Shown in pieces: positions 46,084-55,859 of a stretch of 64,000 nucleotides of DNA. The notes under the pieces were generated by a model, which was not told where the DNA came from, searched no databases, and was given only the letters and a program-made list of their open reading frames with translations. The translations under genes were made by a program, and so were the position numbers. The first letter of the stretch is position 1. The number at the start of each line of letters is the position of its first letter. This DNA comes from CBDCWT01 sp965223305 (GTDB lineage Bacteria > Planctomycetota > Planctomycetia > Pirellulales > Pirellulaceae): NCBI GenBank assembly GCA_965223305.1, contig CBDCWT010000035.1, positions 1 to 64,000 of the forward strand, given 5' to 3'.

Positions 46084-46140
46084 CGCTTCCGATTGGAATC
46101 GCAACTTCAGAACTTACGCTGCGGCGTTCCAAAAAAAACG

Positions 46141-47565
46141 CTAGACGTGTACGTCGGCGGCGGGGCCTTTGTCGTCGTACCGCTCGCGGATCGGACCAAC
46201 CACCTCTTCCAGAAACTGATCAACTTGCTCTGCGGCCCGTCCTGTGTACTGGGCGGGGTCGGTTGCTCGTTGTAGATCGATGCCGGTAAAGGCCTCGTCG
46301 GCTGCCAGCCGCTCGAGCAAGTCGTTTGGCTTTCCCTGAGTTTTGACTTCGTTGGCTGCCGCCTGACTGTGCCGGCGGATTTTCTCATGTAAGGTTTGCC
46401 GATCTCCGCCCGCGGCGACGGCCTCCATCAGCAAATTCTCAGTCGCCATGAAGGGAAGTTCCGCGGCCAGGTGACTGGCCACGACCTGCGGGTAGACGAC
46501 CAGTCCGCTGGCTACGTTTTGGTAGAGGATCAACAAAGCATCCACCGCTAAGAATGCTTGCGGCAAGACGAGTCGCCGGTTGGCGCTGTCGTCCAGCGTG
46601 CGCTCCAGCCACTGAGTCGCCGCCGTTTGGGCCGTATTGGCCGGCAGGCTCATCGCAAATCGTGCTAATGAGCAGATGCGTTCCGCCCGCATAGGGTTGC
46701 GTTTGTAGGCCATAGCGGACGAGCCGATCTGTTCTTGTTCGAAGGGCTCTTCAATTTCTTTGCGGCTGGCCAGGATACGCAAGTCGGTGGCTGCTTTGTG
46801 GGCGCTCTGTGCGATTCCTGCTAGGGCATCAATGATCTGGGCGTCGACTTTGCGCGGATAGGTCTGACCGGTGACTGCGTAGGCCGCCGAGAAGCCCATC
46901 CGTTCGGCTACGAGCTGTTCGAGCTGGCGGACCTTCTCCCGATCGCCGTCAAAAAGATTCAGGAAACTGGCTTGAGTACCAGTCGTGCCCTTTGTACTTC
47001 TGGCTCGCAGTGCTGCGAGGCGGTGATCGACTTCGGCGACGTCCAACACCAAGTCGTATGCCCAGAGACATGCTCGCTTGCCGACCGTCGTGGGCTGCGC
47101 TGGCTGCAGGTGGGTGAAGCCGAGGCAGGGTAGGTCTTTGTATTGGGCGGCGAAGTCGGCGAGCGCCAGAATGACGGCGGCGAGCCTTCGCTGGATCTGC
47201 TCCAAGCCAGCGCGTATCAGAATCAGATCGGCGTTGTCGGTAACGAAGCAGCTTGTCGCACCCAAGTGAATGATGGGCCGCGCCGTGGGGCAGCAATCGC
47301 CAAAAGTGTGCACGTGTGCCATGACATCATGACGCAGGCGGCGTTCGTAGCTCTTCGCTGCGGAAAAATCGATGTCGTCCAAGTGGCTCCGCATTTCGTT
47401 CAGCTGCTCCGTAGAGATCGGCAGGCCTAGCTGCTGCTCTGCCTCGGCGAGCGCCAACCACAGTCGTCGCCAGGTGCTGAATTTCCGCTGGGCGCCCCAG
47501 AGTTGACACATTTCGCTGGATGCGTAGCGGCTGATCAGCGGGTTCTCGTAGCTGTCCTGCGTCAT
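46141..47565 (-). CDS. purB: Adenylosuccinate lyase
   Basis: The 474-residue protein carries the fumarase/aspartase signature GSSAMAYKRNPMRAE, the HDVMAHVHTF segment, the IIHLGATSCFVTDNAD region and FTHLQPAQPTTVGKR, all in the purB arrangement, and matches the family length. It cleaves adenylosuccinate to AMP and SAICAR to AICAR in purine synthesis. Its ATG starts three bases after the stop of the PfkB kinase gene, so the two are co-transcribed. The active-site His in FTHLQPAQ and Ser in GSSAM are present. Cytoplasmic tetramer expected. Confidence 0.95.
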   Translation of the reverse strand: MTQDSYENPLISRYASSEMCQLWGAQRKFSTWRRLWLALAEAEQQLGLPISTEQLNEMRSHLDDIDFSAAKSYERRLRHDVMAHVHTFGDCCPTARPIIHLGATSCFVTDNADLILIRAGLEQIQRRLAAVILALADFAAQYKDLPCLGFTHLQPAQPTTVGKRACLWAYDLVLDVAEVDHRLAALRARSTKGTTGTQASFLNLFDGDREKVRQLEQLVAERMGFSAAYAVTGQTYPRKVDAQIIDALAGIAQSAHKAATDLRILASRKEIEEPFEQEQIGSSAMAYKRNPMRAERICSLARFAMSLPANTAQTAATQWLERTLDDSANRRLVLPQAFLAVDALLILYQNVASGLVVYPQVVASHLAAELPFMATENLLMEAVAAGGDRQTLHEKIRRHSQAAANEVKTQGKPNDLLERLAADEAFTGIDLQRATDPAQYTGRAAEQVDQFLEEVVGPIRERYDDKGPAADVHV

Positions 47566-47568
47566 CGC

Positions 47569-48648
47569 TTATCTCTCCACACGTCCGGAGACATTGCCGG
47601 CGGCCAGCTTACTGACTTCGGCCTCCGTGACGTAGTTGAAATCACCATGCACCGAGTGTTTGAGACAGCTCGCAGCAACCGCGAAGCCGATGGCTTCCTG
47701 CGGCGAGCTATGCTGCAGGCTGTGAAGCAATCCTGCGGCAAACGAGTCACCCGCACCAACTCGGTCCACAATGTCACAGATGGAATAGGGTGCATAGCCG
47801 CCGTTCGAGTCCAGCGGCGCGAAGTACGCCTGGTCGCTCGAGGCGTCGTACAACATGCCACCCCAGTTGTTATGGTCGGCCGAGATACTCTCTCGGAGCG
47901 TGATCGCCACGCGACCGACTCGGCTGTACTGCGAACAAATCTCGCGGGCCACAGCTACATAGGCCGACGAGTTGATCTGGCCTTGCTCGACATCCGAGCC
48001 CTCGGCGTGGATGTCAAGGACGTTGGCAGCATCCTCTTCGTTAGCGACCACGAGATCGACATAGGGGAGAGTCGCCGCCATGCACTCGCGGGCTAGCTCG
48101 CGCGGCGCGGTCCCCGCGCGCCAACGCCACAACTTCTTGCGAAAGTTGAGATCGCACGAGACAGTGGCACCGGCTGCTTGCGCTTGCTCGACCAGAGCCA
48201 GGTTGGACTGAAAGGCACTTTCGCTGATTGCTGGTGTGATGCCTGTAATGTGAAGCCAGCGAACTCCCTCCAGCGCTGCGGCGAAGTCGTATTCATCAGG
48301 TTCCGCGAGGCTGACCGCGCTGTGCTCTCGATCATAGAGCACTGTCGAACCACGTTGGTTGGCCCCCACTTCGACAAAATACAGGCCCAGCCGCCCCTTC
48401 TCTCGCCACAGAATCGACCCGGTATCCACGCCGAGTCCGCGGAGCGTCGCGACAAGGCTGGTGGAGAGATCGTGGCAGGGCAGGGCGGTCAGGTATTTGA
48501 CCGGGTTTCCGAGTAGGGCTAGTGAAGCGGCAACGTTGGCCTCGCCGCCGCCCCAGGTTACCTCGACGCTGCCGGGGACGGATTGTCGCCACCGCCGATG
48601 TCCGGCCGGCGCAATCCGCGCCATGATCTCGCCAAAAGTTAAAAACAT
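47569..48648 (-). CDS. PfkB-family sugar kinase, possibly 2-keto-3-deoxygluconate kinase
   Basis: The 359-residue product has the ribokinase fold: an N-terminal GGGEANVAASLALLG motif and a C-terminal DRVGAGDSFAAGLLHSL with the catalytic Asp in GAGDS. The opening FLTFGEIMARIAP and the CDLNFRKKLW segment resemble KDG kinases more than fructokinases, but substrate assignment by eye is weak. An inserted loop (DHNNWGGMLYDASSDQAYF, trimmed) is longer than in ribokinase. It lies between the HD hydrolase gene upstream (58 bp) and purB (3 bp) in an apparent operon. No regulator is adjacent. Confidence 0.85.
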   Translation of the reverse strand: MFLTFGEIMARIAPAGHRRWRQSVPGSVEVTWGGGEANVAASLALLGNPVKYLTALPCHDLSTSLVATLRGLGVDTGSILWREKGRLGLYFVEVGANQRGSTVLYDREHSAVSLAEPDEYDFAAALEGVRWLHITGITPAISESAFQSNLALVEQAQAAGATVSCDLNFRKKLWRWRAGTAPRELARECMAATLPYVDLVVANEEDAANVLDIHAEGSDVEQGQINSSAYVAVAREICSQYSRVGRVAITLRESISADHNNWGGMLYDASSDQAYFAPLDSNGGYAPYSICDIVDRVGAGDSFAAGLLHSLQHSSPQEAIGFAVAASCLKHSVHGDFNYVTEAEVSKLAAGNVSGRVER

Positions 48649-48706
48649 GATGGTGCTCCGGGAAGGTCCCTCGAGAGGTGTGTGGGCAACAGGGTTTTGG
48701 GGTCGT

Positions 48707-50107
48707 TCACATGTTTGTCAAATCATCTTCGCTGCCGCCTCCGATCAAGTTGTCTAGAGCTTGAGCCAAAGCATCGGTTGCGTCGTGTGACTTGGCGTAG
48801 ATCCTACAGATTCGATAGCTCACCGGGATCCGGGAGAACAGCCCGTTAGTGGTCAAGGGGCGGATACGGTCCCGCGCGGAGTCGTAGAGGTAGTTCTGGC
48901 CGCTGGCCGCTCCAGCCGTATGTGGACGGTGGATGTGACGAGCGATATCGATGCGAATGGGGAAGTTGGCAAAGGACGGCGGCAGCGCCTCGCGGATCTT
49001 TCGTTCTACGAACCCGGCATCGCTGAAGATGCTGCTGCGTTCCCGATCTGATTCCGCGAAAACCAATGTTCGCTGACAGACGGTTTTCCAGGCCACGTTG
49101 CGCTGTAAGAGCGCCTGCCAACGCTGGCCGAGTTGAGCGGTACGTTGATCGCTGCTGTGCCTCCACCTGGAGACGTCGACCAGCAACGAGGACTCGGTAA
49201 AATCGCGGTACTGCTCGCGTTGGTCGAGCGGATTTCCCTGAAACAACAGCGGCTTGCTTTCCTCAAACAGTTCCGACAGGGTCAAATCAATCGCCCGTAC
49301 CGTGCGGTGGAAATAGACCGACCGAAACAGCTCCGCTTTGGCACTCATAAAACGCATCAAGGCGTCCACTCCCCGGTCGTGGATCGTTAGGCCCTGATCG
49401 CTAAAGAAACTGTATCGCAGGACGCGATCCAGATCGAATGCCTGCGGGCTGTAGCCGGTCATATAGGCGTCCCGGAGCACGAAGTCCATGTTGTCAATCG
49501 TATAGATGCCGCTCAGCAAACTTCTTAAGAAATGAAGCCACTGCGGCCGGTCGGCGTCCGCTTTGCCTCCAGGACGCATGATCAGCCAAGCGATCTGATC
49601 GGGGTCGAGTTGTTCGTTGTCGGCCAGTTCGCTGTTGGGGTTTCGACGGATCCCCCGCAGCAGCGGGCTCAGCTCCTCGCGGACAATCGCAGCCCCCAGC
49701 GTCTCATGGGTGAGGTCGAAATCAACGAGAAAATGCGCGTCGAAGAAGTGGCCGAAGGGTCCATGCCCGATGTCGTGCAACAGTCCCGCCATCCGCAAGA
49801 GCGACTCGACGTAGCCCCGGCTGGGGACAGCGGGGCAGGTCTCGCAGAGGCTATCGTAGAGCACCTCGACCGCGCGGCTGGCCAGATGCATCGCACCCAG
49901 CACGTGTTGGAAGCGAGTATGTTCCGCGGTGGGATAGACCCACCAGGCGGTTTGCAGCTGATGGATTTGCCTCAGACGCTGGACCCATGGGTGATCGATG
50001 ACCTGCCGCTCGGAGGTCTCTCCCGCTGAGAGCTGCTCGGATGAAGAGAATGGAATGTAACCATGGATTGGATCGTGACTTAAGTTCTCCAGCTGATACG
50101 CTCGCAT
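48707..50107 (-). CDS. HD-domain phosphohydrolase (dGTPase-like/SAMHD1-like)
   Basis: The 466-residue protein shows the HD metal site: EHTRFQHVLGAMH (first His) and LLHDIGHGPFGHFF (His-Asp), then a second His-rich stretch FDLTHETLGA. The N-terminus (SHDPIHGYIPF) and the first 250 residues match the family of HD hydrolases related to dGTP triphosphohydrolases and SAMHD1; the C-terminal ~200 residues are family-specific. It probably cleaves (deoxy)nucleotide phosphates. It heads the pfkB-purB cluster, fitting a nucleotide theme, though this is inference. Confidence 0.87.
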   Translation of the reverse strand: MRAYQLENLSHDPIHGYIPFSSSEQLSAGETSERQVIDHPWVQRLRQIHQLQTAWWVYPTAEHTRFQHVLGAMHLASRAVEVLYDSLCETCPAVPSRGYVESLLRMAGLLHDIGHGPFGHFFDAHFLVDFDLTHETLGAAIVREELSPLLRGIRRNPNSELADNEQLDPDQIAWLIMRPGGKADADRPQWLHFLRSLLSGIYTIDNMDFVLRDAYMTGYSPQAFDLDRVLRYSFFSDQGLTIHDRGVDALMRFMSAKAELFRSVYFHRTVRAIDLTLSELFEESKPLLFQGNPLDQREQYRDFTESSLLVDVSRWRHSSDQRTAQLGQRWQALLQRNVAWKTVCQRTLVFAESDRERSSIFSDAGFVERKIREALPPSFANFPIRIDIARHIHRPHTAGAASGQNYLYDSARDRIRPLTTNGLFSRIPVSYRICRIYAKSHDATDALAQALDNLIGGGSEDDLTNM

Positions 50108-50425
50108 TCCTCGATTATCTGGATCGAACCGCGCAGCGTCCAGACGCGGAACGCTGTTGCCTTAGGTTATTTCTGGCTGGCCGCTGATGTGGTCCTCAGG
50201 AGTGGTAAATGTCATGCAACGGCTGGCTTTACTGTTTTGCCGCGATTGTGCTATCATTCCAGCTCCGATCAACTTTGCGGGACAGGCAACGTAGTTGATG
50301 CTGCAAAGGCAAATTACCTGCTGGCGTTAATAGATGCCGATAAGTTAGTCGGCGCTGCTTCACTTTCTGCGAGTCGAACGCCGCCACTAGCTCGCCTAAT
50401 ACCTATCCTCCGAAGGAGTCGCATA
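50108..50425. promoter_or_regulatory. Divergent intergenic region
   Basis: The region separates the minus-strand HD gene (start 50107) from the plus-strand gene starting at 50426, so it must hold two outward promoters. A frame is open from 50189 but has no coding features. The ribosome binding site GAAGGAG at 50411-50417 sits nine bases before the GTG. Confidence 0.5.
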
Positions 50426-52471
50426 GTGTTTCGTCCCCCACTGGCGCTAGCCGCTATTTTGACGGTGGTCGCCGGCAGTTTGACCGCGTCGGGAGCGCAA
50501 CCGAGTGAACGGCTGCTGCCACCGACAACCAAGGGTTTTCTATCGGTTCTGGATGTCGATCAGCTGCGTGAACGATGGGAAGAAACGCAGCTTGGACAGA
50601 TGTTCAACGATCCGGTGATGGCTCCCTTTGTGGAGGACGCTAGGCGGCAGATTCGCACGAAGCTCAGTCGGACTGATCGGCAGTTGGGGATCAGCTGGGA
50701 GGATCTCGAAGGTGTCTACGGCGGCGAAGTCTGTATCGCGGTGATTCAGCCGTGGGATGCCGAAGCCGAGGAGGAAAAGGCAGCAGAGGCTGTGCAAAAG
50801 GACGTTGCCGCCGCCAAGAGTCGCGGAGAGAGTGAGGAGCAAATTGCGGCAATCAGAACGAGCTCGCAGAAGAGCGCGGCCGCGGAATCGGAGCGGAGAA
50901 GACGAGCCCAACGAGGTCTGGTGTTACTGGTAGACGTCTCCGGGCACGCCGAGGCCGCCGAAGAGTTGCTCGACAAGGTCGCCAGCAACCTACAGCAGCG
51001 CGGCGCCCAATCAAAGAAAATCACCATTGCCGGCGCAAGCGCCCAACTGCATGTGCTGCCGGCGGAAAATGACCAGCAACGGCGCATCGTGTATTGCATC
51101 CAGGACGATCAGCTGATTGCCACGGACAACGAGTCTGTGGCCGAAGACGTGTTGCGGCGGATCGCGGGATCGGACGAGACGCAGTCACTGGCCGACGCGC
51201 CGGCGTTTAGCACGGCCATGGAGCGGGGCGCGGACATCCTGGCTGGTGCCGAGCCCCATATTCGTTGGTTTGTCGAGCCCTTTGGATACGTCGAGGTCAC
51301 CCGCGCCTATGAAGGTGGCCGCCGTCGCCGTGGTACAGACCTGCTGCAGGTCTTGGCCAATCAAGGATTTGACGCTGTCCAAGGGTTGGGCGGACAGATC
51401 GTCCTCTCGACAGCGGACCACGAGATCCTCCATCGTTCGTTCATCTACGCCCCGGCGGTCGAACATCCAGCGGACAGTGTGAACAAGACGAAGTACCGTT
51501 TGGCCGCCAACATGTTGGATTTCGTCAACAAACCGACTCACCGTCCGGAAGATTGGGTGCCACCTGCCCTGTCGGGTTACCTGACGTTTAATTGGCGGAT
51601 GAAGCGGGCGTTCGAGTACGTCGGCACACTCGTCGATGAGATCGCGGCCGACGAAGTTTTCGAAGACGTCTTGAGAAGCATTGAGGCGGATCCCAATGGT
51701 CCCCAAATAAATATTCGCAAGGAGCTGATCGATCATCTCGCCGAGCGCGTCACCGTCGTCAGTGACTATAAGGAGCCCATCACTACTAAGAGCGAACGGC
51801 TGTTGTTTGCTGTCGAGGTCACCGACTCGGTCGCGGTCGTGAAAGCAGTCAACAAGGCCATGGAGTCAGACCCGCACGCGCGGCGGCGAGAGCATGGCGA
51901 ACATGTCGTATGGGAAATACTGAACGAGCCGCCCGTCGAGGTCGAGACCGTTCAGATCGAAGGCGCTGGTTTCGGCTTCGAGTTTGAACCGACTGAAGTT
52001 GTCCCTGAAGAAAACGACAAGCCACTGATTCCCAACGCAGCGGTTACGGTGGCCTACGGTCAGTTGCTGGTGGCGAATAATATTGACTATATGTTCGAGG
52101 TGCTCGACTTGCCCGCAGCAGACAGTCAGCGAGTCCACACCATGGACGACTATCTGCAGGTCGGCCAAGCCCTGGAAAAACTGGGGCTCGACGAGGCGGC
52201 CTTCCGGCTATTTACTCGGACCGACCAGGCCTATCGGCCGACCTACGAGCTGACGCGGCAGGGCAAGATGCCAGAGTCGGAGACGTTGCTGGGCAAGCTC
52301 CTCAACCAGATCTGGCAACCAGACGAAGAAGGTCAGCTCCGCCGGCAGTATCTCGATGGAACCAAGATGCCGGAGTTTGCTGAAGTCGAGAAATACCTAG
52401 GACCCGCGGGTGTCTTCGTTCGCTCAGAAGAAGATGGTTGGTCGATCGTCGGCTGCTTGTTGGAAAAGTAG
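50426..52471 (+). CDS. Exported protein of unknown function, DUF3352-like
   Basis: The GTG at 50426 follows GAAGGAG, giving 681 residues with a signal peptide (LALAAILTVVAGSLTASGAQ); the frame extends back to 50189 without support. The mature part begins with the pattern FLSVLDVDQLRERWEETQLGQ, typical of a large planctomycete group related to DUF3352, and has a Lys/Glu-rich coiled-coil stretch (50760-50900; EEEKAAEAVQKDVAAAK). The remainder alternates beta strands and helices in two similar halves. No catalytic motif is recognised. It is likely periplasmic. Confidence 0.75.
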   Translation: MFRPPLALAAILTVVAGSLTASGAQPSERLLPPTTKGFLSVLDVDQLRERWEETQLGQMFNDPVMAPFVEDARRQIRTKLSRTDRQLGISWEDLEGVYGGEVCIAVIQPWDAEAEEEKAAEAVQKDVAAAKSRGESEEQIAAIRTSSQKSAAAESERRRRAQRGLVLLVDVSGHAEAAEELLDKVASNLQQRGAQSKKITIAGASAQLHVLPAENDQQRRIVYCIQDDQLIATDNESVAEDVLRRIAGSDETQSLADAPAFSTAMERGADILAGAEPHIRWFVEPFGYVEVTRAYEGGRRRRGTDLLQVLANQGFDAVQGLGGQIVLSTADHEILHRSFIYAPAVEHPADSVNKTKYRLAANMLDFVNKPTHRPEDWVPPALSGYLTFNWRMKRAFEYVGTLVDEIAADEVFEDVLRSIEADPNGPQINIRKELIDHLAERVTVVSDYKEPITTKSERLLFAVEVTDSVAVVKAVNKAMESDPHARRREHGEHVVWEILNEPPVEVETVQIEGAGFGFEFEPTEVVPEENDKPLIPNAAVTVAYGQLLVANNIDYMFEVLDLPAADSQRVHTMDDYLQVGQALEKLGLDEAAFRLFTRTDQAYRPTYELTRQGKMPESETLLGKLLNQIWQPDEEGQLRRQYLDGTKMPEFAEVEKYLGPAGVFVRSEEDGWSIVGCLLEK

Positions 52472-52491
52472 GCGGATCGCAGACGCCCTAG

Positions 52492-52665
52492 CCCGGATTA
52501 TTCATGAAGATCGTGGCGAGAGGTTGTAAGTACGTTCGTGGCAAGGAAGGCGAGCAATTCTTCCGCAGGCGTATTGAAGCAATACGTCGAGGGAGAATTG
52601 TAAAGCATGACGAAGCCACGGATGGACTTACGACCTCGCAGCAGATCGCTCATGAATAATTCGGG
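52492..52665 (+). mobile_element. 174-bp MITE-like palindromic element, copy 6
   Basis: Flanked by CTAG on both sides (52488-52491 and 52666-52669), starting 20 bases after the stop at 52471. One silent change (GTG to GTA). The forward frame runs 52504-52659. Confidence 0.95.
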
Positions 52666-52669
52666 CTAG

Positions 52670-52768
52670 CAGTCTGTTGATTTTCGGCTGCGAACCGCGA
52701 AGCACTCTGTTCTGAGCTTGGTGACTGAAAAACGCCAGGACGGTGTTTTTCAACTGGCAGCTAGCGCA
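52670..52768. repeat. Intergenic repeat E, copy 2
   Basis: A shorter copy of the unit at 42971-43115: CAGTCTGTTGATTTTCGG, GCGAAGCACTCTGTTCTGAG and the hairpin GAAAAACGCC-AGGAC-GGTGTTTTTC. It directly abuts element copy 6, and lies 3' of the gene at 52820-55171. Confidence 0.8.
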
Positions 52769-52819
52769 ATTTCACCTCGGCGCGCTGCCCTCGCAAACTC
52801 AGCTTTCAAAACGTCCGGT

Positions 52820-55171
52820 TCACCTTCCACGGCCGGCCGTCACGACCTTGGCCCAAAAGGGGTGCTGGCGATCGCCTCGCGTGCGGACATCTTCGAGCAA
52901 GGTCTCTACGTTCGGCGCGACTTTTTCCTTGAGCGTGCGGCCGTTCACCACGATCTTAAAGCCCCGCTCGAAGCTGACAAGATCCGGCGACAGCCAAAGA
53001 GTGACTTCTCGCGCGCCGGTTGTCACGGAGAGCCTACGATGGTTGTGGACTTCCGCTTTGATTTTGCTGGGTCTCTTACTGCCTGAGGCCCAGGTCGCTG
53101 GCATCACGATCGTCGGTTCGGGGAATCCCCTTAGTTCCAGCCACCAATAGAAGTTGTCCCACGGCCGCATCGCCACCGCCTCGAATTTTTGCGGGAAGAA
53201 ATCGCGGCGATGGGCGGGCAGTTCCATCCAGTCAAAGATCCGCAGAATCTCGTCTTGAAAGTGCTCGTGGCCGCGCCCTTGAAACTGCACAATGGTGGTG
53301 TCGTAGCGGGCGCGCTTCAGGTAGTCGTCGAACTCGTTGCCGTTCTTGTGGAGCCAGCCCGCGTCCATCTCGCCACCGACAAAGTAGAGGGGTAGCCCGC
53401 GAGCATTTTCGCCGTAGTGCAAGACGTACTTGTCGGCTCGGGCGACGATCGGGATTACTCCCGCCCACAGGTCCGGGTGAGCGAAACCGATATCCCAGCA
53501 GGCATCACCTCCCATCGAATGGCCGCTTAAGAAGACACGATCGGTGTCGATCGAGGTCCGACGGCAGGCGTCTCGCAGACAATACAGCACGGCGGCGTGC
53601 TCCCGCGAACTGTATTCGTACTCGCGCTGGTGCGGTTTGGACCACTCGGGAGCGACGACGATATAGCCGCGCCTCGCTGCCTGCCCCAGCCGCATCGTCG
53701 CACCTTGTGGAAAACTGCCTGCCCACCAATCGACTTGCTGTTGAGGATTCGAGCCTGCCCCGTTTAGCGTGACGATGCACGGATAGCGTCGGTGCGGGTC
53801 GTATTCCGGTGGGAGTTGGACGTAATAGGTGAAGGCGGGTTGTTCTTGCACGCCCGGCGTCGACAGTTTGTAGAAGCCGGGGATTTCTAGCTGACCCTCT
53901 TGGGTTTCGACCGGCGGCGTCATTTGGGCGATCAGCTTGGCTACGTAAGCAGGTGCTCCTCCTTCCTGCGATTCGATACGCGCCAAGCTCTCCTGGCGTT
54001 CGTGTGTTCGCTCGGCGCGGAGGTAGTTACGGATCTCGTTGCGGGTTTCGAAGAGCGATATCGCGACTGCCAAGTTCTCTTCGCCTGATCCACTGCCCAG
54101 GAGCCAGCCGCTGACTGCGAGTGCCACCTTCTGCTCGGCAGGCAATGTCTCGTCGTCTGCGAGCCGCAGGTAGTCCGCCATCCGTGGCAGCGTGTTCAGG
54201 TTCAGCTCGTTCTGCAGTTCGTCGTGGATCGTTGTCAGCGTGGCTTGAATCGCCGGATCCTTGATGGCGGCAGTGTGTTCACCGAATAGCTCCATCACTT
54301 TTGCGTATTGATCCGTTTGGCGACTCTGTTCGCCTAGCATGTTGCGAACCCGTAATAGCGTTTCGCCGGCAATGCCCTCCGTCGGGAATCGCTTCAGCAA
54401 CGCGTTGACGCGCAGATGCTGGCCCGCATCCCACCGTAACTGAATCTCTCGCAATAAGTGCTCGGCAAACAACTGGCGCAGCCGGGACGCCTGTTCCTTG
54501 AGGTGCTTCAAGCCGGGAAAGTCTTTGATGATTCGTTCTAATTCGACGAGCGCATCGGCGTACCGCTCGGATTGAATGTACAAGTGCACCACCGCAAGTC
54601 GGGCATCGGGGTCGTCGGGATTGATCCGCCCATAAATGATCCTGCTGAGCGTCTCACGAGGAATCGAGCTGGTCGCGACCCGCATGTCCCACAAATACTC
54701 CACCAACGACTCCACTTTGGTGTAGGTGGGTGTGATCTCCGTGATGCCCTGGAAGATGTCTAGCTGGCCACGGGGACCCTGCATCGAGAAAATGCGGCGC
54801 CCGAACTCGTCAAACGGCGAGATTTCGATGATCGGACCGACGTTGTGGATCCGTCTCCCGGAGGTCGGGACACGCTGCGGAATGTGGATCTTCTCGTGTC
54901 CCGATGCCGGGCTGAGCGCGTAAGTAGCTTGCGCCCCACGGACGAACGTTCTCCGCCAGTGGTCGTCGATCAGCAAGATCGGCTTGGCCGCGACGTCGCC
55001 CTCGAGAGGGTTCTCGTTGATCGACCCTATCTTGTCGACCCGCCCATGAAACTGCATCCCACTCTTGGTCGTCACGACCGCGGACAGCGCGACGGTACCC
55101 CCCAGCAAGGGGGCCAAGAAGACAAAGAGATACCGTGCGAGATTTCCCTGCTGTTGGCGCAAAGGCAGCAT
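52820..55171 (-). CDS. Exported alpha/beta-hydrolase (esterase/peptidase-like) with long N-terminal helical region
   Basis: The ATG at 55171 follows GGAGGA at nine bases, giving 783 residues and a leader with hydrophobic core (LARYLFVFLAPLLGGTVALSA, trimmed); the frame is open to 55234. The N-terminal ~150 residues are beta-rich, then a helical TPR-like region (about 180-400). The hydrolase spans roughly 460-690: YPCIVTLNGAGSNPQQQVDW (oxyanion), the nucleophile elbow LSGHSMGGDACWD, and GRGHEHFQDEI for the catalytic His. It resembles phospholipase/carboxylesterase-type enzymes attached to tail domains. The substrate is unknown. An element copy begins 86 bases upstream of the start. Confidence 0.83.
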   Translation of the reverse strand: MLPLRQQQGNLARYLFVFLAPLLGGTVALSAVVTTKSGMQFHGRVDKIGSINENPLEGDVAAKPILLIDDHWRRTFVRGAQATYALSPASGHEKIHIPQRVPTSGRRIHNVGPIIEISPFDEFGRRIFSMQGPRGQLDIFQGITEITPTYTKVESLVEYLWDMRVATSSIPRETLSRIIYGRINPDDPDARLAVVHLYIQSERYADALVELERIIKDFPGLKHLKEQASRLRQLFAEHLLREIQLRWDAGQHLRVNALLKRFPTEGIAGETLLRVRNMLGEQSRQTDQYAKVMELFGEHTAAIKDPAIQATLTTIHDELQNELNLNTLPRMADYLRLADDETLPAEQKVALAVSGWLLGSGSGEENLAVAISLFETRNEIRNYLRAERTHERQESLARIESQEGGAPAYVAKLIAQMTPPVETQEGQLEIPGFYKLSTPGVQEQPAFTYYVQLPPEYDPHRRYPCIVTLNGAGSNPQQQVDWWAGSFPQGATMRLGQAARRGYIVVAPEWSKPHQREYEYSSREHAAVLYCLRDACRRTSIDTDRVFLSGHSMGGDACWDIGFAHPDLWAGVIPIVARADKYVLHYGENARGLPLYFVGGEMDAGWLHKNGNEFDDYLKRARYDTTIVQFQGRGHEHFQDEILRIFDWMELPAHRRDFFPQKFEAVAMRPWDNFYWWLELRGFPEPTIVMPATWASGSKRPSKIKAEVHNHRRLSVTTGAREVTLWLSPDLVSFERGFKIVVNGRTLKEKVAPNVETLLEDVRTRGDRQHPFWAKVVTAGRGR

Positions 55172-55256
55172 TCGAGTCACTCCTCCCCGAAACCGGCTCC
55201 GGGCGCCCCCTGGTGCGGCGGGTGAGATCACCAATAGCGACCTACGTGGAGCTTAA

Positions 55257-55430
55257 CCCGAATTATTCATGAGCGATCTGCTGCGAGGCCGTAAGTCCAT
55301 CCGTGGCTTCGTCATGCTTCACAATTCTCCCTCGACGTATTGCTTCAATACGCCTGCGGAAGAATTGCTCGCCTTCCTTGCCACGAACGTACTTACAACC
55401 TCTCGCGACGATCTTCATGAATAATCCGGG
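55257..55430 (-). mobile_element. 174-bp MITE-like palindromic element, copy 7
   Basis: Flanked by TTAA on both sides (55253-55256 and 55431-55434). Changes relative to copy 8: the silent GTC variant, and ACC to GCC (Thr to Ala in the main frame). The minus-strand frame runs 55418 to 55263. Confidence 0.95.
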
Positions 55431-55511
55431 TTAAGTCCATTTTGACAAGGGGCGAAGGGAAGTCAACTGAAGCCAGTGGGCGGTGCAGACCGGGCAAGGA
55501 TGAGACGCCGG

Positions 55512-55751
55512 TTATTCCGAGGGCGGACCGGTGCGGTCGTCGACGGCACGTAGCCCCAGCGCAATCAACAACAAGACCAAGTCGATCACCAGCAGCACCA
55601 GTGCGGTGTTGGCAGCCCAAAACAGTGCAGTGGCCGCCGCAGTATCGCCCATGGTAAGTACTAACGCGTAGAAGGCCATCAAGACCGCAAACGCCACCAG
55701 CATCAGGACTAGGCCGAAGACGAGAAACACTAAGAGCGGGCGCGGAACCAC
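55512..55751 (-). CDS. Small two-helix membrane protein
   Basis: The 79-residue product is almost entirely two hydrophobic segments (PLLVFLVFGLVLMLVAFAVL and TALVLLVIDLVLLLIALGL) with a short polar end (RAVDDRTGPPSE). No family is recognised. The length and membrane pattern resemble the small two-helix protein at 42434-42709, without obvious sequence identity. It is read in the same direction as the amidohydrolase gene 108 bp upstream. Confidence 0.6.
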   Translation of the reverse strand: MVPRPLLVFLVFGLVLMLVAFAVLMAFYALVLTMGDTAAATALFWAANTALVLLVIDLVLLLIALGLRAVDDRTGPPSE

Positions 55752-55859
55752 GGCGATCTCGATATATTTTACCTAAACCAGCCAGTTTTGTGCATTCCGC
55801 GCTAGCTGTCAAATCCCCCCTCTCGTTTTCTTTTCTTGCCCAGTGCCGGTCGCCGCCTG

